From: Malurus cyaneus samueli
Taxonomy: Eukaryota; Chordata; Aves; Passeriformes; Maluridae
DNA length: 64,000 nucleotides
Reading direction: 5' to 3'
NCBI GenBank assembly: GCA_009741485.1
Contig: CM019219.1
Coordinates: 29,075,250-29,139,249, forward strand
Position numbers and translations under genes: made by a program. The notes under the pieces are model-generated. The model saw nothing but the letters and a program-made list of their open reading frames with translations. It made no database searches and was not told the origin of the DNA. Positions 38,923 to 53,280 of this stretch are shown piece by piece (position 1 is the stretch's first letter; the number at the start of each line of letters is the position of its first letter).

Positions 38923-41900
38923 ACAAGTGGCTATTTATTTACTGATTTTTGTGGAGAAAATATAATTCAAAGAATCACCATCGAGAACATTTCACCTCTT
39001 TAGAACACACCACTTCAGAACTTCTTGTTTTTAGTTAAACAAAGATTTTTGCCCCTAGGCTATCAAAATACCTTGAAGGGGAGCAATTTGGAACAGTCAC
39101 TTCATACATTTCAGTAAAATTAACCACTCAAACCTTCGTACCTTGTTGCAAAATGCTGCAAAGAAGAATATAAGAATTTTCCAGGAACTGAGGATGTCCA
39201 CAGGTAACTCCCTCAAATCCAAGACTACTGGGATTTAAGATCGTTTTGAGCTCCCAACCAATGACAACAAAAAACCAAACCAAAACAACATCAAAAGAAA
39301 GCATTTCAGTGTATACATATTTCTTACCCAGGGATCAGTAGGTTCCAAAATACTTCATAGAGCTCAAATGGTCAGGCAACCCTCTGAAATACTGCATGAG
39401 GCAGACCTGAATTACATCTACAACATGCACCTTTCCTGTATATTCCTGCCTTTATTTTTCTAGGCAGTCTTAAAATTATGGAGAAGTGGATGCAAGCAAA
39501 AAACAGGTGGAAATGATTCATTTTTTCCATCTTTCAAAAGCAAAATTAAACAAAAAAAATTAAAAAACAAGTGTTGGACAACTGAGAACTACTTAATTTT
39601 TGTCGGGGTTTTTGTGAGTATTTTTTATTTTATTTATACATTTAATTTTAGTTCTGTTTTGTTTCTTCTGCAACAAAAATTAAGAGCAAATTTGAACATG
39701 AGCATCTGTAATTCTGCTTTCCCTGAATGGGGAAGCGCAGAAAGGAGGAAATTTGGAAAATACCAGTATGATCATAATCATAATTTTCAAAGACCCTGAA
39801 GTAATTAAAGATTTCATGCTACCAAAAATCCATTCTTGAAATGAGCCTTGTTTATTTTAAAATTTGTCAAGTGTTCCCTAATTCCGCTGGTTTGTTTTTC
39901 TAAATAATACCATTCATCTTTCCTTGTAGGCCATGTCTTCTTAGCCCTCTAATCCTTTTGCTTCATTTTGTCATCTTCAATCAAAAACAACTAATGAACT
40001 GGATCTGCAGTTTAATAGCTGTCAGGGCCCAGCTCTTCACATGGAAAATTAAACTTCACAAACCCTTTTATTCCAATTAGCAACTCTGTGCCTATTATTT
40101 TTAGTAACAAAATGATCTGGAAAACACGTTCTCAGCTTTGTAGAAAGCAACTAACACCAGGTGAGAGCACAAACCACTGTGCTTGTACCCTTTAATTAAG
40201 CTGTGTTAAGTGATTAACACCACTTCAGCAGCCATCAAGGCAGCCTAACATTGAAAAAGCAACAGTCTCTAAACCTAAACTGTCCACACGTGTTATAAAA
40301 AAACAAACACACCTAAACAGATATTAGAATAGTCATGACCTCCTAGAATTGACCAGAAAAAAAAACCAGACCTTTCTTAAAATTCAACATGTTAATGTTT
40401 TTTTGGGGGGGGAAGGGACACAAATTAGCAAATGGAAAATATCTCTCAAGAAAAAGAATTTGTAGTAAATAAACAAAGTTTTCTTCCATGTTACTCTGCA
40501 TGTAGAAACAGTGTAAACAACTTGCCCAGTGGTGCCAGCTTACTGGGAAAAGGCAGGAGAACTCCCACTAGAACAAAGCCTGAGGAGCTACTCCTTAAAG
40601 GCAGCTTTGAAATGGAATTGTGAGCACAGGGAGGGACTGAAGCTCTCTGTGGTACAGCTTCAGACCCAGCTACGTATGCTGCAACACTGCCACAGCTTTG
40701 ACTTAACTCAATTCCAGTGGCCCTTCAACACAGGAGCAAACTCTGCTGGGCATTCAGCCATCTGGAGGCATCTTCTGTGCCCAGACAAAAGTCACCAAAA
40801 AAAAACCATTAAAAAAATATATCGGCAAGCTGAAGTGGAAAAATAGTTTCCTTCTGAAGATAACAAACTCAGGGTAAGTTACCAGCCAGGAATCAGGACT
40901 CCAAGAGTAGGAAAGAACCCCATGAGAACTTCCAAAAACCCACCTGAAACCATGAGTAAGGCCTAAACAGCTACCAAGTGAACTTCATATGAAACTAGGA
41001 TGACAGCAAGAGCACCAAAATGAAACAGAAGTGCAGGCAAGAGCACCCAGACCTACACCAAGGAACAGGTGGTGGCAGCACAAGAAGAGCTGTGGCAAGT
41101 GGTGTGACCCTCAAGCATTTTATTATCCCCCATAACCTGATCACCAGCATGAAAGTCTGTGATGAGCACACAGAGATTGCTTCCATTGGATTTAAGCAGT
41201 TTGCCAGTTGCAAGAATCCAGTGGAAGTGAAGCATAAACAAAGCAGGGTTGTAAAGATTCAAAACACAGCCACTTCTTAAATGCAAGGTAATACTAGAGA
41301 AAATAAGAAATCTAGTTAATAACCCACAGCTTTGATTCAGTACTTCTTTATTTAGTTTTGCTCTTTGAGATCAAATAACAGTTTGCACTTCTTGTGATTA
41401 AAAAATAAGCACTTGTAAATGTCTCCTGGAGAGGTATCGGAATTTCAGATGGTAAGAATACTGCCTGTTCCAGTAAGCCAGTTTTACTGCTAAGTATTAT
41501 GTGTATTCTTAATGTCACTTCCATCCAGGATGGTATATAAAGAATTTAAAATAAAATAAACCCCATCTAAGCTAAGGCGACTGTGCTGGTTGGTTCAGGC
41601 ACATCTTTATAAAACACATGGGACCTGCAGCCTGAGTCACAGCACTCAATATGCAATTGAGAATGGAACAGACTGTTTTAGTGACTGATGGGGACAGCTT
41701 CATTAGAGGTATTCCAAAATACATTGAAATAATAATGGAATTACTGCAAGGAAGGAGTATTGTGAACTCACTGCACAAGGTTGAGCTGAGTAACACAAAC
41801 AGGTTTTCAAACTCCCATCACCTGTTACTGTTACAAATCCACATAATGTGATCCTAATATGAAGACCAAGCTGCTTCTGAAGCTGCACTATGGTACAGAC

Positions 41901-44900
41901 CTTTAATTCAAGCCTCTATTTCTGTGATACAGTGTTAAATTATTATAGCACTGTATCCAATGGCTTTCCAAAAATTGCATTTACATACATATACATATAA
42001 GTATATGAATACGAGAGAAGTAGAAGAGCTTTGTGACTAAATGCATTTGATACACCTCTTATATTTACCATTCATATTTCATCACCTTATTTGGTAACAA
42101 GCTTATAGGTTATATGCAGGAAACGGGATTAACTATTTTTGGAGCTTACAACACCTGAAGCAGCTCATATTCTTCTGGCAGTCTCAATCTAGGCCAGCAT
42201 ATGAGATGTGTGATCTCAGAATCCCCCATGTGCCCACTCCCCATCTTCATTATACAGAGCGGAAATTACGGAATTTAGTATTCCATGCTGATGTTTCTGC
42301 ATAATGAAAGTGTAATAGAAGATTAAGTAGTGCAGGCAGAGACTCGCCGCACATAAAAAGCTTCCTAATAAAAGCAAGCTGTAATCAGTACCTGCTTCTC
42401 TAACTCAAGACCTATGCAAGCTGCAACTGTGCAGAGGCATTTTGCAACCTGCAAGCTTGTCAGACTGTAGGTGTGAACCACAAGCACACAGCTGAGCACA
42501 TATATACAAATATATATATTTAGAGTACTACCTAGCTCTATACAAATAAACATTAAAAAAAATGTTTATATGCATACATTTACAGACCTATTTATACATA
42601 AACTATGCTGAACACATCACAGCAGTTTTGTGGTACAAGATCTTTACAGCTAATAAGGGTAAGATTTTTATGAGGTAACTTCCTGAATATGAGAAAATAT
42701 TGACAGTGAGTGAAACCTAATCATTTGCAACGTGTGTTCTTAATGAATGGCAATCCAGCAAATTGCTGCTTTTAATTTTGAAACAGCCCTAATTTATTCC
42801 CCCTCTAAACACACCCATGACAGGGATTCAGCTGCCTACCTAGAACACAAAGTTATTTCACTTTGCACCAGGACAGTTGAGATGCACACCAAGTCCCTGT
42901 TCTCTGTATGGGTACAGGGGGTTGCTTGGGACTTTGGAATCCCTGGACTTTTCCCTACACAAGCACCCTCTCCACAATCTTTGCACAGCCTGGCAAATGC
43001 ATGGAGCACTGCACCTGGGAATTAAAGCAGCACCTGCAATGAAACATCACAGCTCAACACTTGAGTGGGATCCCTCAAAGGGAGCTTCAAAGGGATCTTT
43101 GTGGGCTTGGTTTTGAGGGAGAAGATGAGTTTCCCTGTATAAGGAACTTTAGAGTTAGGTCACAGCATCCAAAAGAGCAGAAAGATAATTTAAATGATTT
43201 ACATAATCCTCCTTTTTTCTGAAGCCCTCTACCTAATAAATTTTGCTGCCATGCTCAAGGACACATTGACCATGAGATCCCAGATGAGAATGACATTTCC
43301 CCCTAGGACAGATGAGAGGAATTTCTGAATTTCTTTTTCATTCCTTAGCGGACAGTGTGGGCCATGTGGACCTGTCTTGTCTCATCAGTCCCCTGCTAGA
43401 GCAAAGCATTCATGAGCTGTGCAAACAACCACTACCCCCAACTCAGTTCACAGTCAGAACATGCCCTTCCTTACTCTAACTGAAGCCCCTGGGTTCCACT
43501 GAGAGGCATCTGCACTACACAGAACGGCACATAGATACTGAAGCTAAAAGTAGTAACACCCTAAAGTTCGTACCTAGACAAACCCCCAAAACACAACCAA
43601 AGCTTGGCCAGCAAGAGCAAGGAGACAATTAACACATCAGGCAATTGCTACTGGCTGCTGACCAAATACTCCCAAAATGGGATTTTCCAAATGGACTGAG
43701 CAGGACACAGCAAATGCCATAAAAACCATTAAAAGGAAATTGAGGTCTTTGTAGGGAGGAGTGACTTCATTATACATAAGAGACACAATCTGAACAGAGA
43801 GCAGCTTTTTAGTAATTTAAGTGGGGAAAAGAAATCCTGAGAGTTTAATAAAAACTAAAATTACAACCACCCCAAATTACTCTCTGTGAACCTTGTTTGG
43901 TTGTATTGCAGAAGCACTGTGCTATAAACCACCTAAGCTAGAGAATGGGATTAATTCACAAAAGCCTTAGAGTCATCCTATTAGGGGGAAAAGTAGGAAA
44001 AAACAAGTGAGCCCAGCAGTTACCAACACACGAGCTTCTCTATGATCTCCAGCAAATCTTTCAGTGAGGGGGCACAGCAGAGTGGTGCTGAAGGTATGAC
44101 ACGCTTGGTACAGGCTGGTTTTCATGGACTGCAGTAACATTTCAGGAAACACTGGTGCAGTTTCAGAAGCTCAGAACATGTCACCGAACCATATTTCCCC
44201 AAATATAACTATACTGACAACGAGTTGGTCTTCAAACCATTAGCAGCAGACAACAATCTAAACATTTAATTTTGAAATGCAGCCATTTTGGTCAATTACT
44301 ACAAATATTGTCTTTTTAGAAATATGGTTCCCAGTGAGTGTAACATCAACCTAAAAACCCTGAAAGTAATTGAATTAGCCACAAATAATAAGATTCCAAG
44401 CATTTTTGGCCCAAAGACAAAAAAAAATTGCATATCCCACTGGGAAACATCAGAAAATTAATTTTAGGCAGTCAGATACCGTGTTTTTGACATATGTTAG
44501 CAAACAACAAAAACTTAGAAGACAGAATGGGCAAAATGTATTTAGGAAAACGGTCACAACATTTTAGTTCTGTGTATACTACAACAGTAACTTGGAATAA
44601 CTGAAATAATTTAATCAAGAAGAATTAATTTTTGTGGAAAACTGGTGACATTTAGAAAGTAAGCACAAGAAAAATACAGCTTGGTAGCCAAAATCCTCAA
44701 ATACTTAATTACAGTGGAATACCAATAAATGCTGTCGACTGCAGGAAAGGTTTTTCTGAATGGTGCCAAAAAATACTGTCTCTAAATTTAATATTCATAG
44801 CTAGCCTCAGAATGATTCAGAAAGCACTGACTTGTGACAGACTAACACTGTGTGTGCTTCCAGCCTTTGCTGCAGCCCCTCGGAGCACTGGGAGCCTGTT

Positions 44901-45841
44901 CAGGGTGATCACAAACACTGGGACCAGGCAGAAACAACAGGGACCCAAGGCTTGCCCCACAATCAGAGAAGTCAGCAGCAATGGTGCCAGTGGATTTGAA
45001 ATTAGGCTCTAATTGCTGAAGTCCACCATGTACAAGACCACACAAGCTTTCATTATCAGAACACGATATTACTGAAATGAATTAAAATCAAGAGTGATAA
45101 AGGGATGCTGGTACATTTAATAACAATATTCAATTATAACATATAATCATTTAACAGCAATAAACCTGCTAGTTGCAGGAAGTGAGATAGCAATGGGCAG
45201 CTTTATGGCCAAGGTGACACAAACCCTAGTGGTTCCTTTTCAGGGTTTAAAGCAAGAACCTGAAGGGGCTGTTGGCCCTCTGTGGTGACCATAACTGCCT
45301 CATGCATTCCATCTTCTGACCCACAAAAGAAACCTTGTCTTACCCAGCTGCCTACCAGTAACATTAAAAAGAACCTTCGCCAGTATTCACCTGCAATCTC
45401 TTAATCAACCAGTGGCTCTCTAAATTAGCAATGTTAATGGATATTAGTGCTAATGCCCCTATCATCAGCAGGCAAAGTTCTTCAGGTAAACAAAGTTCTG
45501 CACAAGAACACAGAGGAACAGCTGGAATATCACTGTAACAGGTCCTGACTGCTCTGCACACACTCAGGGAGAACTCCAACTGCAGTGGACGGCTGGCAGA
45601 CAAGAGAGGGACTGCCAATTACACTCCCTGTTACACCCAATTCTATAGAGAGACTATGGAAAGGCTGAAAAGGTTCTGCAAGATGCTTTTGTTCTTTACT
45701 TGTGGTTTAGAGTTTACACAGACTGACTACAGGAAGGCTTCTTCCCAACCTGCAATGCAGAAACAATGACTTTCCTCCAAGATAAAGAACAGCAGACTAT
45801 TAAAGATTCAGGAAAGTCAGTTATCAGCTCACGAACAATGG

Positions 45842-45898
45842 TTAGAAACTGAATAAACCTATTCTGAATAAATCTAGCATTATTAGAAACTGAATAAA
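45842..45898 (+). repeat. Short direct repeat, 41-bp spacing
   Basis: TTAGAAACTGAATAAA occurs at 45842-45857 and again at 45883-45898. CTGAATAAA-like words recur between them (TCTGAATAAAT). Confidence 0.7.
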
Positions 45899-48800
45899 AC
45901 TAACATTGCTTCTAACACTATTAAGATACAAACTCTCAAAGTTTGTAGGTACAGTTTCTTTCTTGCCTTACTTACCTCACAGAATATAACATAAGCAAGA
46001 AAAGTGCTCAAATTAAGTAAATGCAAGATGACTATGTTATTTAAAAGAAATCTGGAGCACTGCTGAAAATTTTACTATTGACTCTCAGGAAAAAAGTCAA
46101 CACAATTTTAAAAGAGCATGCTAAAGAGTAAACAAACACTGAAAAATAGAGTATCTACAGGTTTTAAATGCTTTTGTGCCAATTTGGAAATGTATCAGAC
46201 TAAATTACACAGATTGCAAATGGATATAGTCAATGTTTCTATGCCTCGCCACCACTGAATACCTGATACTTCACATAAAATGTTTGGACCAGCATTCTGG
46301 AGAAATTTGCAGATTCAGAATGAAGTATATACAAGCATCTTTACACTAACAGTCCTTCTTAATAGCAATAGTATGTATTTCTAATAAACAACAAGTCACT
46401 AAGCAGAGAAAGAACTCTTCTCTAAGAATTTGAAATTATTACAGCAGACTAGGAATGTCCACATTAAAGCATCTATTTACCCAGAAAAGATGACTCATAG
46501 GTGAATACAGCTGGTGCCTACACAGACAAAAAATCCTACACACATTATCTGGAAAAGATTCTGCATCCCACCTCCTTGGACAGAAGATCAACACAACATC
46601 TGGTCAGTCACAGCTCTGTCCAGTTAAGTGTTGACAACCTTCACAAACAGAAATGTCACTGCATCTCTGTTCTAGTGCTGCCCTACAGTGAATAAATCCC
46701 TCACTCTGCCCCACATCCTCCCTGAATTTCTCTGCTGCAGTTCTTGTGGCTACTACCCTTAGCTGTGGCAGCTGTCTACCAAGAGTGAGTGCACCAAAGT
46801 CCCTGCAAGTCTCTCAGGGAGCTGCAATTTCTATCCACTGTCCTTTGGCTGACACCATCTCATGTTAAACTCTCGGTCTCTCCTCCTCCTCCTCACAAGT
46901 CACCTGCACTAAGGCTCAGCCCATCCTCAGCACCCTCTGCTCTCCAGAACTCTTTTCCCCATTTTAAATTCAGCAAGGCCTACTTTACAAAGTGTGCAGT
47001 GAAGAGTATCATCCTCTTGCCAAAGGTCACATGCTTAGATCTTTCCCATCTTCTTCTTGGCACTCTTATTATAATCGATATATCAACTTTAATGTTTGGC
47101 TTACTATTATTAAACATTATTTATTTTACCATCATTGCTCCCTCAGAGATCTGCTTCACAGTATTTCCTGAAATTTAGCCTCCCCTTCCTAATAAAAACC
47201 AAGTGTATCAGAAACAACAGTATGAAAATATCATCTAGAACTGCTCACAAAACACTTCTGACTTCAGACCTGGAAATCAGTTTCAGGCAGTTATTTTAAG
47301 CATTCCTCGACACCAAAAACAAGGCTCCTGGGAAAACAGAATTTTCTGGTATACGCAATGCCAATTGAAGCTTCACATCAGGGAAGAAATTGTAAAATTG
47401 ATCCATAAGGAGCAAAACCCCAAACAAAGTGAGCTATGGGTTTTTCCAAACACCTCTGTTAATCAGCAGGGTCATCAACAGCTCACTGCCTAACCTGGCT
47501 GCCAAGGCTCAGTATTCCATAAGCAAAGGGTGGCTGCTGCTGCACAATGCTTAGGGAGGGTGAGGAATTCTGTAGTGACTTTTTTGCATAACACCCAAGA
47601 TAGAGACCTTTCCATCTGCTGACTGAAGCTGTCTGCCTTTGAATTTTTAATGCCTGACAACAATCAAAAAGGAGTGCGACAGTTATACATTCCTGCCTGA
47701 AACTCCATGATAAATGCTCTAATTCTGATGGGTGCATTCCTTACTCTTTGTCTGCTATCTACAGAACTATTCCAGAAGAGCTGCAGCTGTTTAACAGCAC
47801 TGGACAAACTGAGGAGCTCTGGTGTTCTTACCAACCACAACACAAAACAAAGCAGCAAACAAAACCAGCCTCAGAGATGACCTTGCCCAGCAGTGGGATT
47901 CTGCTAGAAAAAAGAATATGGCCCCCATGGCCCCCAACAAAGCAAAGAGAAGCCCTATTTACAGGAATTTATTTGGCATATAATGCATTCAGTGCCACTC
48001 CTCCAAATGCTGCCATGGATGGTGGTGACAGACTTACTGAGACAAGGCGAACAAAATGAAGACAAGCTTACCATTTATGATTTGTGAAAGAAGCAATTTT
48101 ACTATGTTAACAGATTTATTACCCAAACATACACACACACAGGCATACATAAATCCTAACGAATGGTGCATATGCTCCCCCCATCAAGATCCAGGGCATC
48201 ATTTCCAGATCTAACAGTTCATGGTTTCTTAAGGAAGGAAGCACAAAGAGCTGACAGCATGTTGCCAGAAAGGAATCACTAGAAAAATCTTAAGCAGAGC
48301 AGAGTTAGCTGTATGTAGCTGGAAATATTACTGGAGAGAGGGGGGCTATCATATAATTTTATGATTAAGATATGGCATGTTACAAAAGGTATGAATTTTA
48401 CTATAAAACATAAAAAAATATTACATGCAAAAATGAGAACAGTGGAAGATGCTTTTTATAAATTCAGGCTAGGAAATTATCTCTATGAATAACTTAAGAG
48501 TGAACGAATGCTGAAGAACAAAAAGATATTGCAACTTTTCAGGAAATCCTTTATGAGACTGGATCCATACTGAAGTTTTAAACAAAAAATACTCCTTACA
48601 GACTATGAAATAGAGAATGAAGTCCTAAGCACTAATGATTTATGAAATGAAATTACTCAGCCCACAATCCTGTTTAGGAGGCAGATCATGTGCTGACATG
48701 TAAATGTTACAAAAACAAATGGTCAGGAGAGTGATAAACCCCAAAGTATTCCGAACACTTTGGTCCGTACTGGAAAAGTTCAGCACATAGATCTGACCAG

Positions 48801-50042
48801 CTGGCTTCAGGACACATCAGATGAAGCCAAAGCTGCTCATTAAGAACTAAAACATTCCTATTTCAAAAATCTTGTAAAGCAGACAAAAACTTCAGCTTCT
48901 GTAAGAAAGATGTCATCTCCAATGGATTACACTGTTCTAAAAGACAACAGGATGAAAGGGTTTTTTTTTTGAACGTGGAATGCAAAGGAAGTAATTATTG
49001 AGCTAGAGTCTGAGACACAGAAATTTAATAATGGACAAGTACAACGGACACAGAATGCTTGCAGCTCCCCCAAAAATGCAAAGTCACAATAGCACCAGGG
49101 TTTGCAGGTGCAAGACCACAAGAAAAACATTATGATAACAGCAATGAGAAAAAACAGTACTGCAGAGGCTCTGGAAGACACATTGCAAATAACTGGAAAG
49201 GTTACAGAGCTGGAAATAAAAGGCAGATACAGACTTGTGAATAAAATGTCCTTAAATGTTACAGAGGTTAAGGCACTTAAGACCTTGTGCAAGGAAGTCA
49301 CAGCTGAAATGAAGGTAATGGCTTTGATCTGGGCAAAGAGATAAACCTGTCCAAGTTAAGAGAGTTTGCTTCAGTTAAAAATACAAAGTAAAAAGAACAG
49401 CAATAGTTTCCTGATCTTGCTACCAGCTTAAGGAAGGGCTGTCATTATAAAGATATTCTACTGAACCAGACCAGTCCAGTGGCCCTTCAGATCTAAAAGA
49501 GAAATGTATTAAAAGAGATACATGGAAGTTATACAGACATCGGAAAGTCACAAGAAATGTCTTAAAGTAGCTTCAAGTGAGGGAAAGTTTATCACAAAAT
49601 GTCACATACAATAACTACAGAATGGCAATTCTACTAAAATAAACAAACAAACAAAAAAAAAATTAAACAACAAACCAGACAACAACCCAGCCTGTAAAAC
49701 ACTGGCTAAAGGGGAAAAAAAATGGACAACTACTGTCCATTAGTATACTATCATCCTCACTTGCCCTGCAGAGCACGTGGAAATGGCAGAAGCAAGACGA
49801 CACTGGTTTACAGTCGTGTTCGTACTTTAAGGAAAGTTCACTCAAGTGTCCTCTGCTCCAAGACCAGCCTGCAGGTAAACCAGGCTTTACCAAGGAACAT
49901 GTCAAATCCATCACCAGGGAAGCAGGATTCAGAATTCACAGAAACAGCCTCCCTTTTCTAGTTTCTTCCACCAATGCCACTCAGACCAAGAGGTCCTTCT
50001 CTCAACTCCCTCCCTTTGGTAAGGAGGGTACTAGGGTACCCT

Positions 50043-50093
50043 CCTAGGTAACTCAGATGGAGCGCAACCTAGGGTAACTCAGATGGAGCGCAA
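50043..50093 (+). repeat. 25/26-bp tandem duplication
   Basis: CCTAGGTAACTCAGATGGAG plus CGCAA (50043-50067) is followed at once by the same unit with one extra G after CCTAGG (50068-50093). The near identity suggests a recent duplication. Confidence 0.9.
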
Positions 50094-50747
50094 CCACATG
50101 TGCCAAATCCATGGCAGCTAACAGAAAGGTATTTACAATGTTAACTCAGGAAAATGACCTAACAACAAAGAAAGTATCAAAACTCAACTAAACACTGCAA
50201 AACCAAAGTTACTACCTTCACAAACATTAACTTATTTTGCAACAATGCTGCACTTTAAATGCTGCTCTTACTAAGATTTCTCTTGAGAAAGAGGAAAGTT
50301 CTTAGAGACTTTGAGCGTATTCAAGGACTGCCCTGAACAGTGAGTCTGCACTGGGCACTCTGACACTGTTACTGAGCAAGGCCGGGGAGCCATGCACTGA
50401 AAAGCAGTTTCTTCTCAGTGTTTTAAATGATTCCTAAGTGCAACACCATTTTCAACCAGCAAATGTGTAGTTAAAGGCACCTTAACACCCACACAGTGCT
50501 TCTAATCAACATGGACACCACTGTTATTAACAGTGAAGCAAAGCTATTTTTAAGCTAGAGGAAAGGGAGAAAAGATTGGCAAAAAGAAATGTCAATGTTC
50601 AGAGTCATATTTTGATTACATGGAACACAAAAAATGTTGGTATTTCCCCCTACTTTTCCAGAGCAGTCTTCACATCAGAAAAAAAAATGGTTTTAAACAC
50701 AACATTTTAAACAGAATTTCACAGAAGGATCAGAACAGAGCCCTACC

Positions 50748-50772
50748 AAAAAAAAACAAAACAAAACAAAAC
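50748..50772 (+). repeat. AAAAC pentanucleotide run
   Basis: A9 then repeated CAAAA units (about four). A related AAAC run lies near 49640-49660. Confidence 0.8.
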
Positions 50773-53207
50773 ATCCTTGGTGTAGACTCCATCAAATGGA
50801 CATTATTGAATCTGTAATACAGTATCAGCCACAAGAATAAAGGATTATTGTTTAAATCATAGTCTTACAATCATCACATAACTTATATCCAAATATTATT
50901 TTAGGCTAAGCCATGCAAATACCCTCAGTGTTTTCCTGGCCTATGTTATTTTATCTCTTAGATTTCACAATAATTCTGCCCAATAGTTTTTTTACAAGCT
51001 GTTCCCTTGTCGGGGTTGTGCACCAATTTCACGAGTTCACCAATTCCATAAGCTTTCATACTCAGGCCTCTCTCCTTCAAATGTTTTGGGGATTTTCTTT
51101 CTTTTACTATATTTTGAAGTGACAGGAGTCAGCCCTCTTCTTCAGCAGTCTTTGGGCTTCATAAGCAAGGGTAAAAATCACTGAATACTCAACAGACTTG
51201 AGCAGCAAGTACTTTTAGATCTCATTCTGATAGCAATGAACAAGTGGTGAAAAATATTTTTTTCATTGAAAACACTTGTCTTCATAAATTAATAAAAACT
51301 TACGATTTTTGTATGTACCACACACAAAGTAAGACTCATTTACCTCATTTCAGCTACCCCAAATAAATAACTTAGTACAAAGTTGGTCATATTGATATCT
51401 TTCGCTGCTGTTCAACAACAAGAGGTAAGGAGCTTCAACAGCCCATTCATCCCATTTCAGGATTTTATTTGAAGATCCATCTTGGAAAACCCAGTGAAGT
51501 CCCTGGAGGCGCTCCTCACTCCCCAGGCTGGCTCAGAGGGCTTTGCCAAAAGATGACAAAGTAAGTACCAAACGTCAGAGTGAGAAGATTAAAACAGACC
51601 GCAACCCCCTCCTGCATTTCCTCTTTAGGGGTGCCTTTCAGGTGAAAGGGAGTTGCATTCCTGAAGATGAGCAGACAATCCCTAGCACAGAAGACTCAAG
51701 GCAGGGGACAAAGGAAACTGACAGTCATTTCACATAAGCTGTGTGACAAACCTGTAAACTGAATTTGAAAAAGGCAAGTGAAGCAGCCAGGAAAATACAA
51801 GCCATTAGCTTGTGCAGCCAGGCTTGCAAGAAATGGAAAAGCTGAAAAAAAAGCACAAGATGGAAGAAAGTTTGCATCATAAAACACCACTGGTTTTTTA
51901 TTACTAAGATAAATTACCTTTTCCCATAGAGAAGCAATTCAGTAGATTTAATCCACCCTACAGAATCATTTAATAAATTACTGTACAGGAAAGCTGTTTC
52001 AGGTATAGTAGATCAGTATTAATATGGGGCTTTACAAGTGCACACTCTGAAATGGCCTTGAAGGGCAAAGGAAACGGGAGACTGCAATGTGACCAAAACA
52101 GCAATCTTGGGACCAGGAAAGAAATAAATGCATCAGTGTAAATAAATAAATTCATTTAGACTAGCACATAATACGATGTTAAAACATGATGCCCAAAAAG
52201 TAACTGAAACTTTTGAAGGTTTTGAAGAAAATCACTGAACACGAACCCAAGCACTCCAAAAGCTTAATGTCTTTGGCTCACTAGGGACTTGAGACAGTTA
52301 AATTCTCCCAATCTTTGTCTCCACCCTTTTCCTTGCTTTTTTTACAAGATCTTTAGACATCTAAATAACTAAAGGATTTATCTATGTATTTACTTATATA
52401 GGTATATCATTATACTTTGGCATTAAAGCTAAACTGCAGACCAAATTTACAATACAGACTTTTTACTATATCAACAGATATATGCTATAATATAAATTGC
52501 TGATTTAAATTTAACTGCTGCAGATTCTGACAGGCAGTAAAATAACAGAGGAGACTGGTATTTAAAAGTACAGAACAAGATTACCCTTCCAGCTCTGAAG
52601 CAGAAATACCTTCCAGGGTTTGTAAACAGTTCCTAAAGGTTTCATTTTGCTTTGATATAATAGTACAGAAGCCTTATCAAAATGGAACAATCTGCATATT
52701 TCAATCTAACCAACAGTGCCAGACATTAGGAACAACAGAGGTAACAGCAGGAATGGTTTCAGCATTAACCACAGCAGAACACAGCCTCAAGCTCAACTAC
52801 CTCACACGTGTACAATCCAAGATGCACTGGTGGGTTAAAGCCGCTGACACAGGACACGCAGCCCACTTGGCTGAACACCTTTGCCCAGCGTCTGTAAGGT
52901 GTCAGACAGACCCTGGGCCATGACATTTGCAGGGCATGATGTTCAGTGCTGACTCAGAACCATCTGCACCAAGGTCTTGGCTGGAAGGCTTTGCTGCTCT
53001 TTTCTACCCACAAATCTTCATGCTCTCGTCACAGAAACCTGACGGCAAGAGGGGGCAGTGAATGTTCCGGCGTCACTATGGTGTGGAACAAGGACACGGC
53101 CAGAACACTGCTCCCTCACAGCAGGAGCTGAGGAGCACCCCACCATTACTGCAGCCTCAAGGACCCAGGACCAGCAGAAACTCTGTACAGGCCCTGGCAG
53201 TGTAACT

Positions 53208-53280
53208 ACAGTCACAGAACCATTTTGGTTCAGAAAGGCAAAGATCATCAAGACCATCCTCCCTCCAATATGAGATCATA
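53208..53280 (-). mobile_element. CR1 3' tail fragment, minus strand
   Basis: TACAGTCACAGAACCATTTTGG, degenerate in the middle, then AAGATCATCAAGACCATCCT. In reverse complement this fits the CR1 end (gatggtcttgatgatcttt, then tgaaccaaaatggttctgtg). It forms the C-terminal part of the 231-codon frame on the minus strand. Confidence 0.7.

Noticed and set aside
46789..47178. 129-codon plus-strand frame with a hydrophobic C-terminus
   Set aside because: No recognisable family; low-complexity Pro/Ser region and hydrophobic tail typical of T-rich intron translation.
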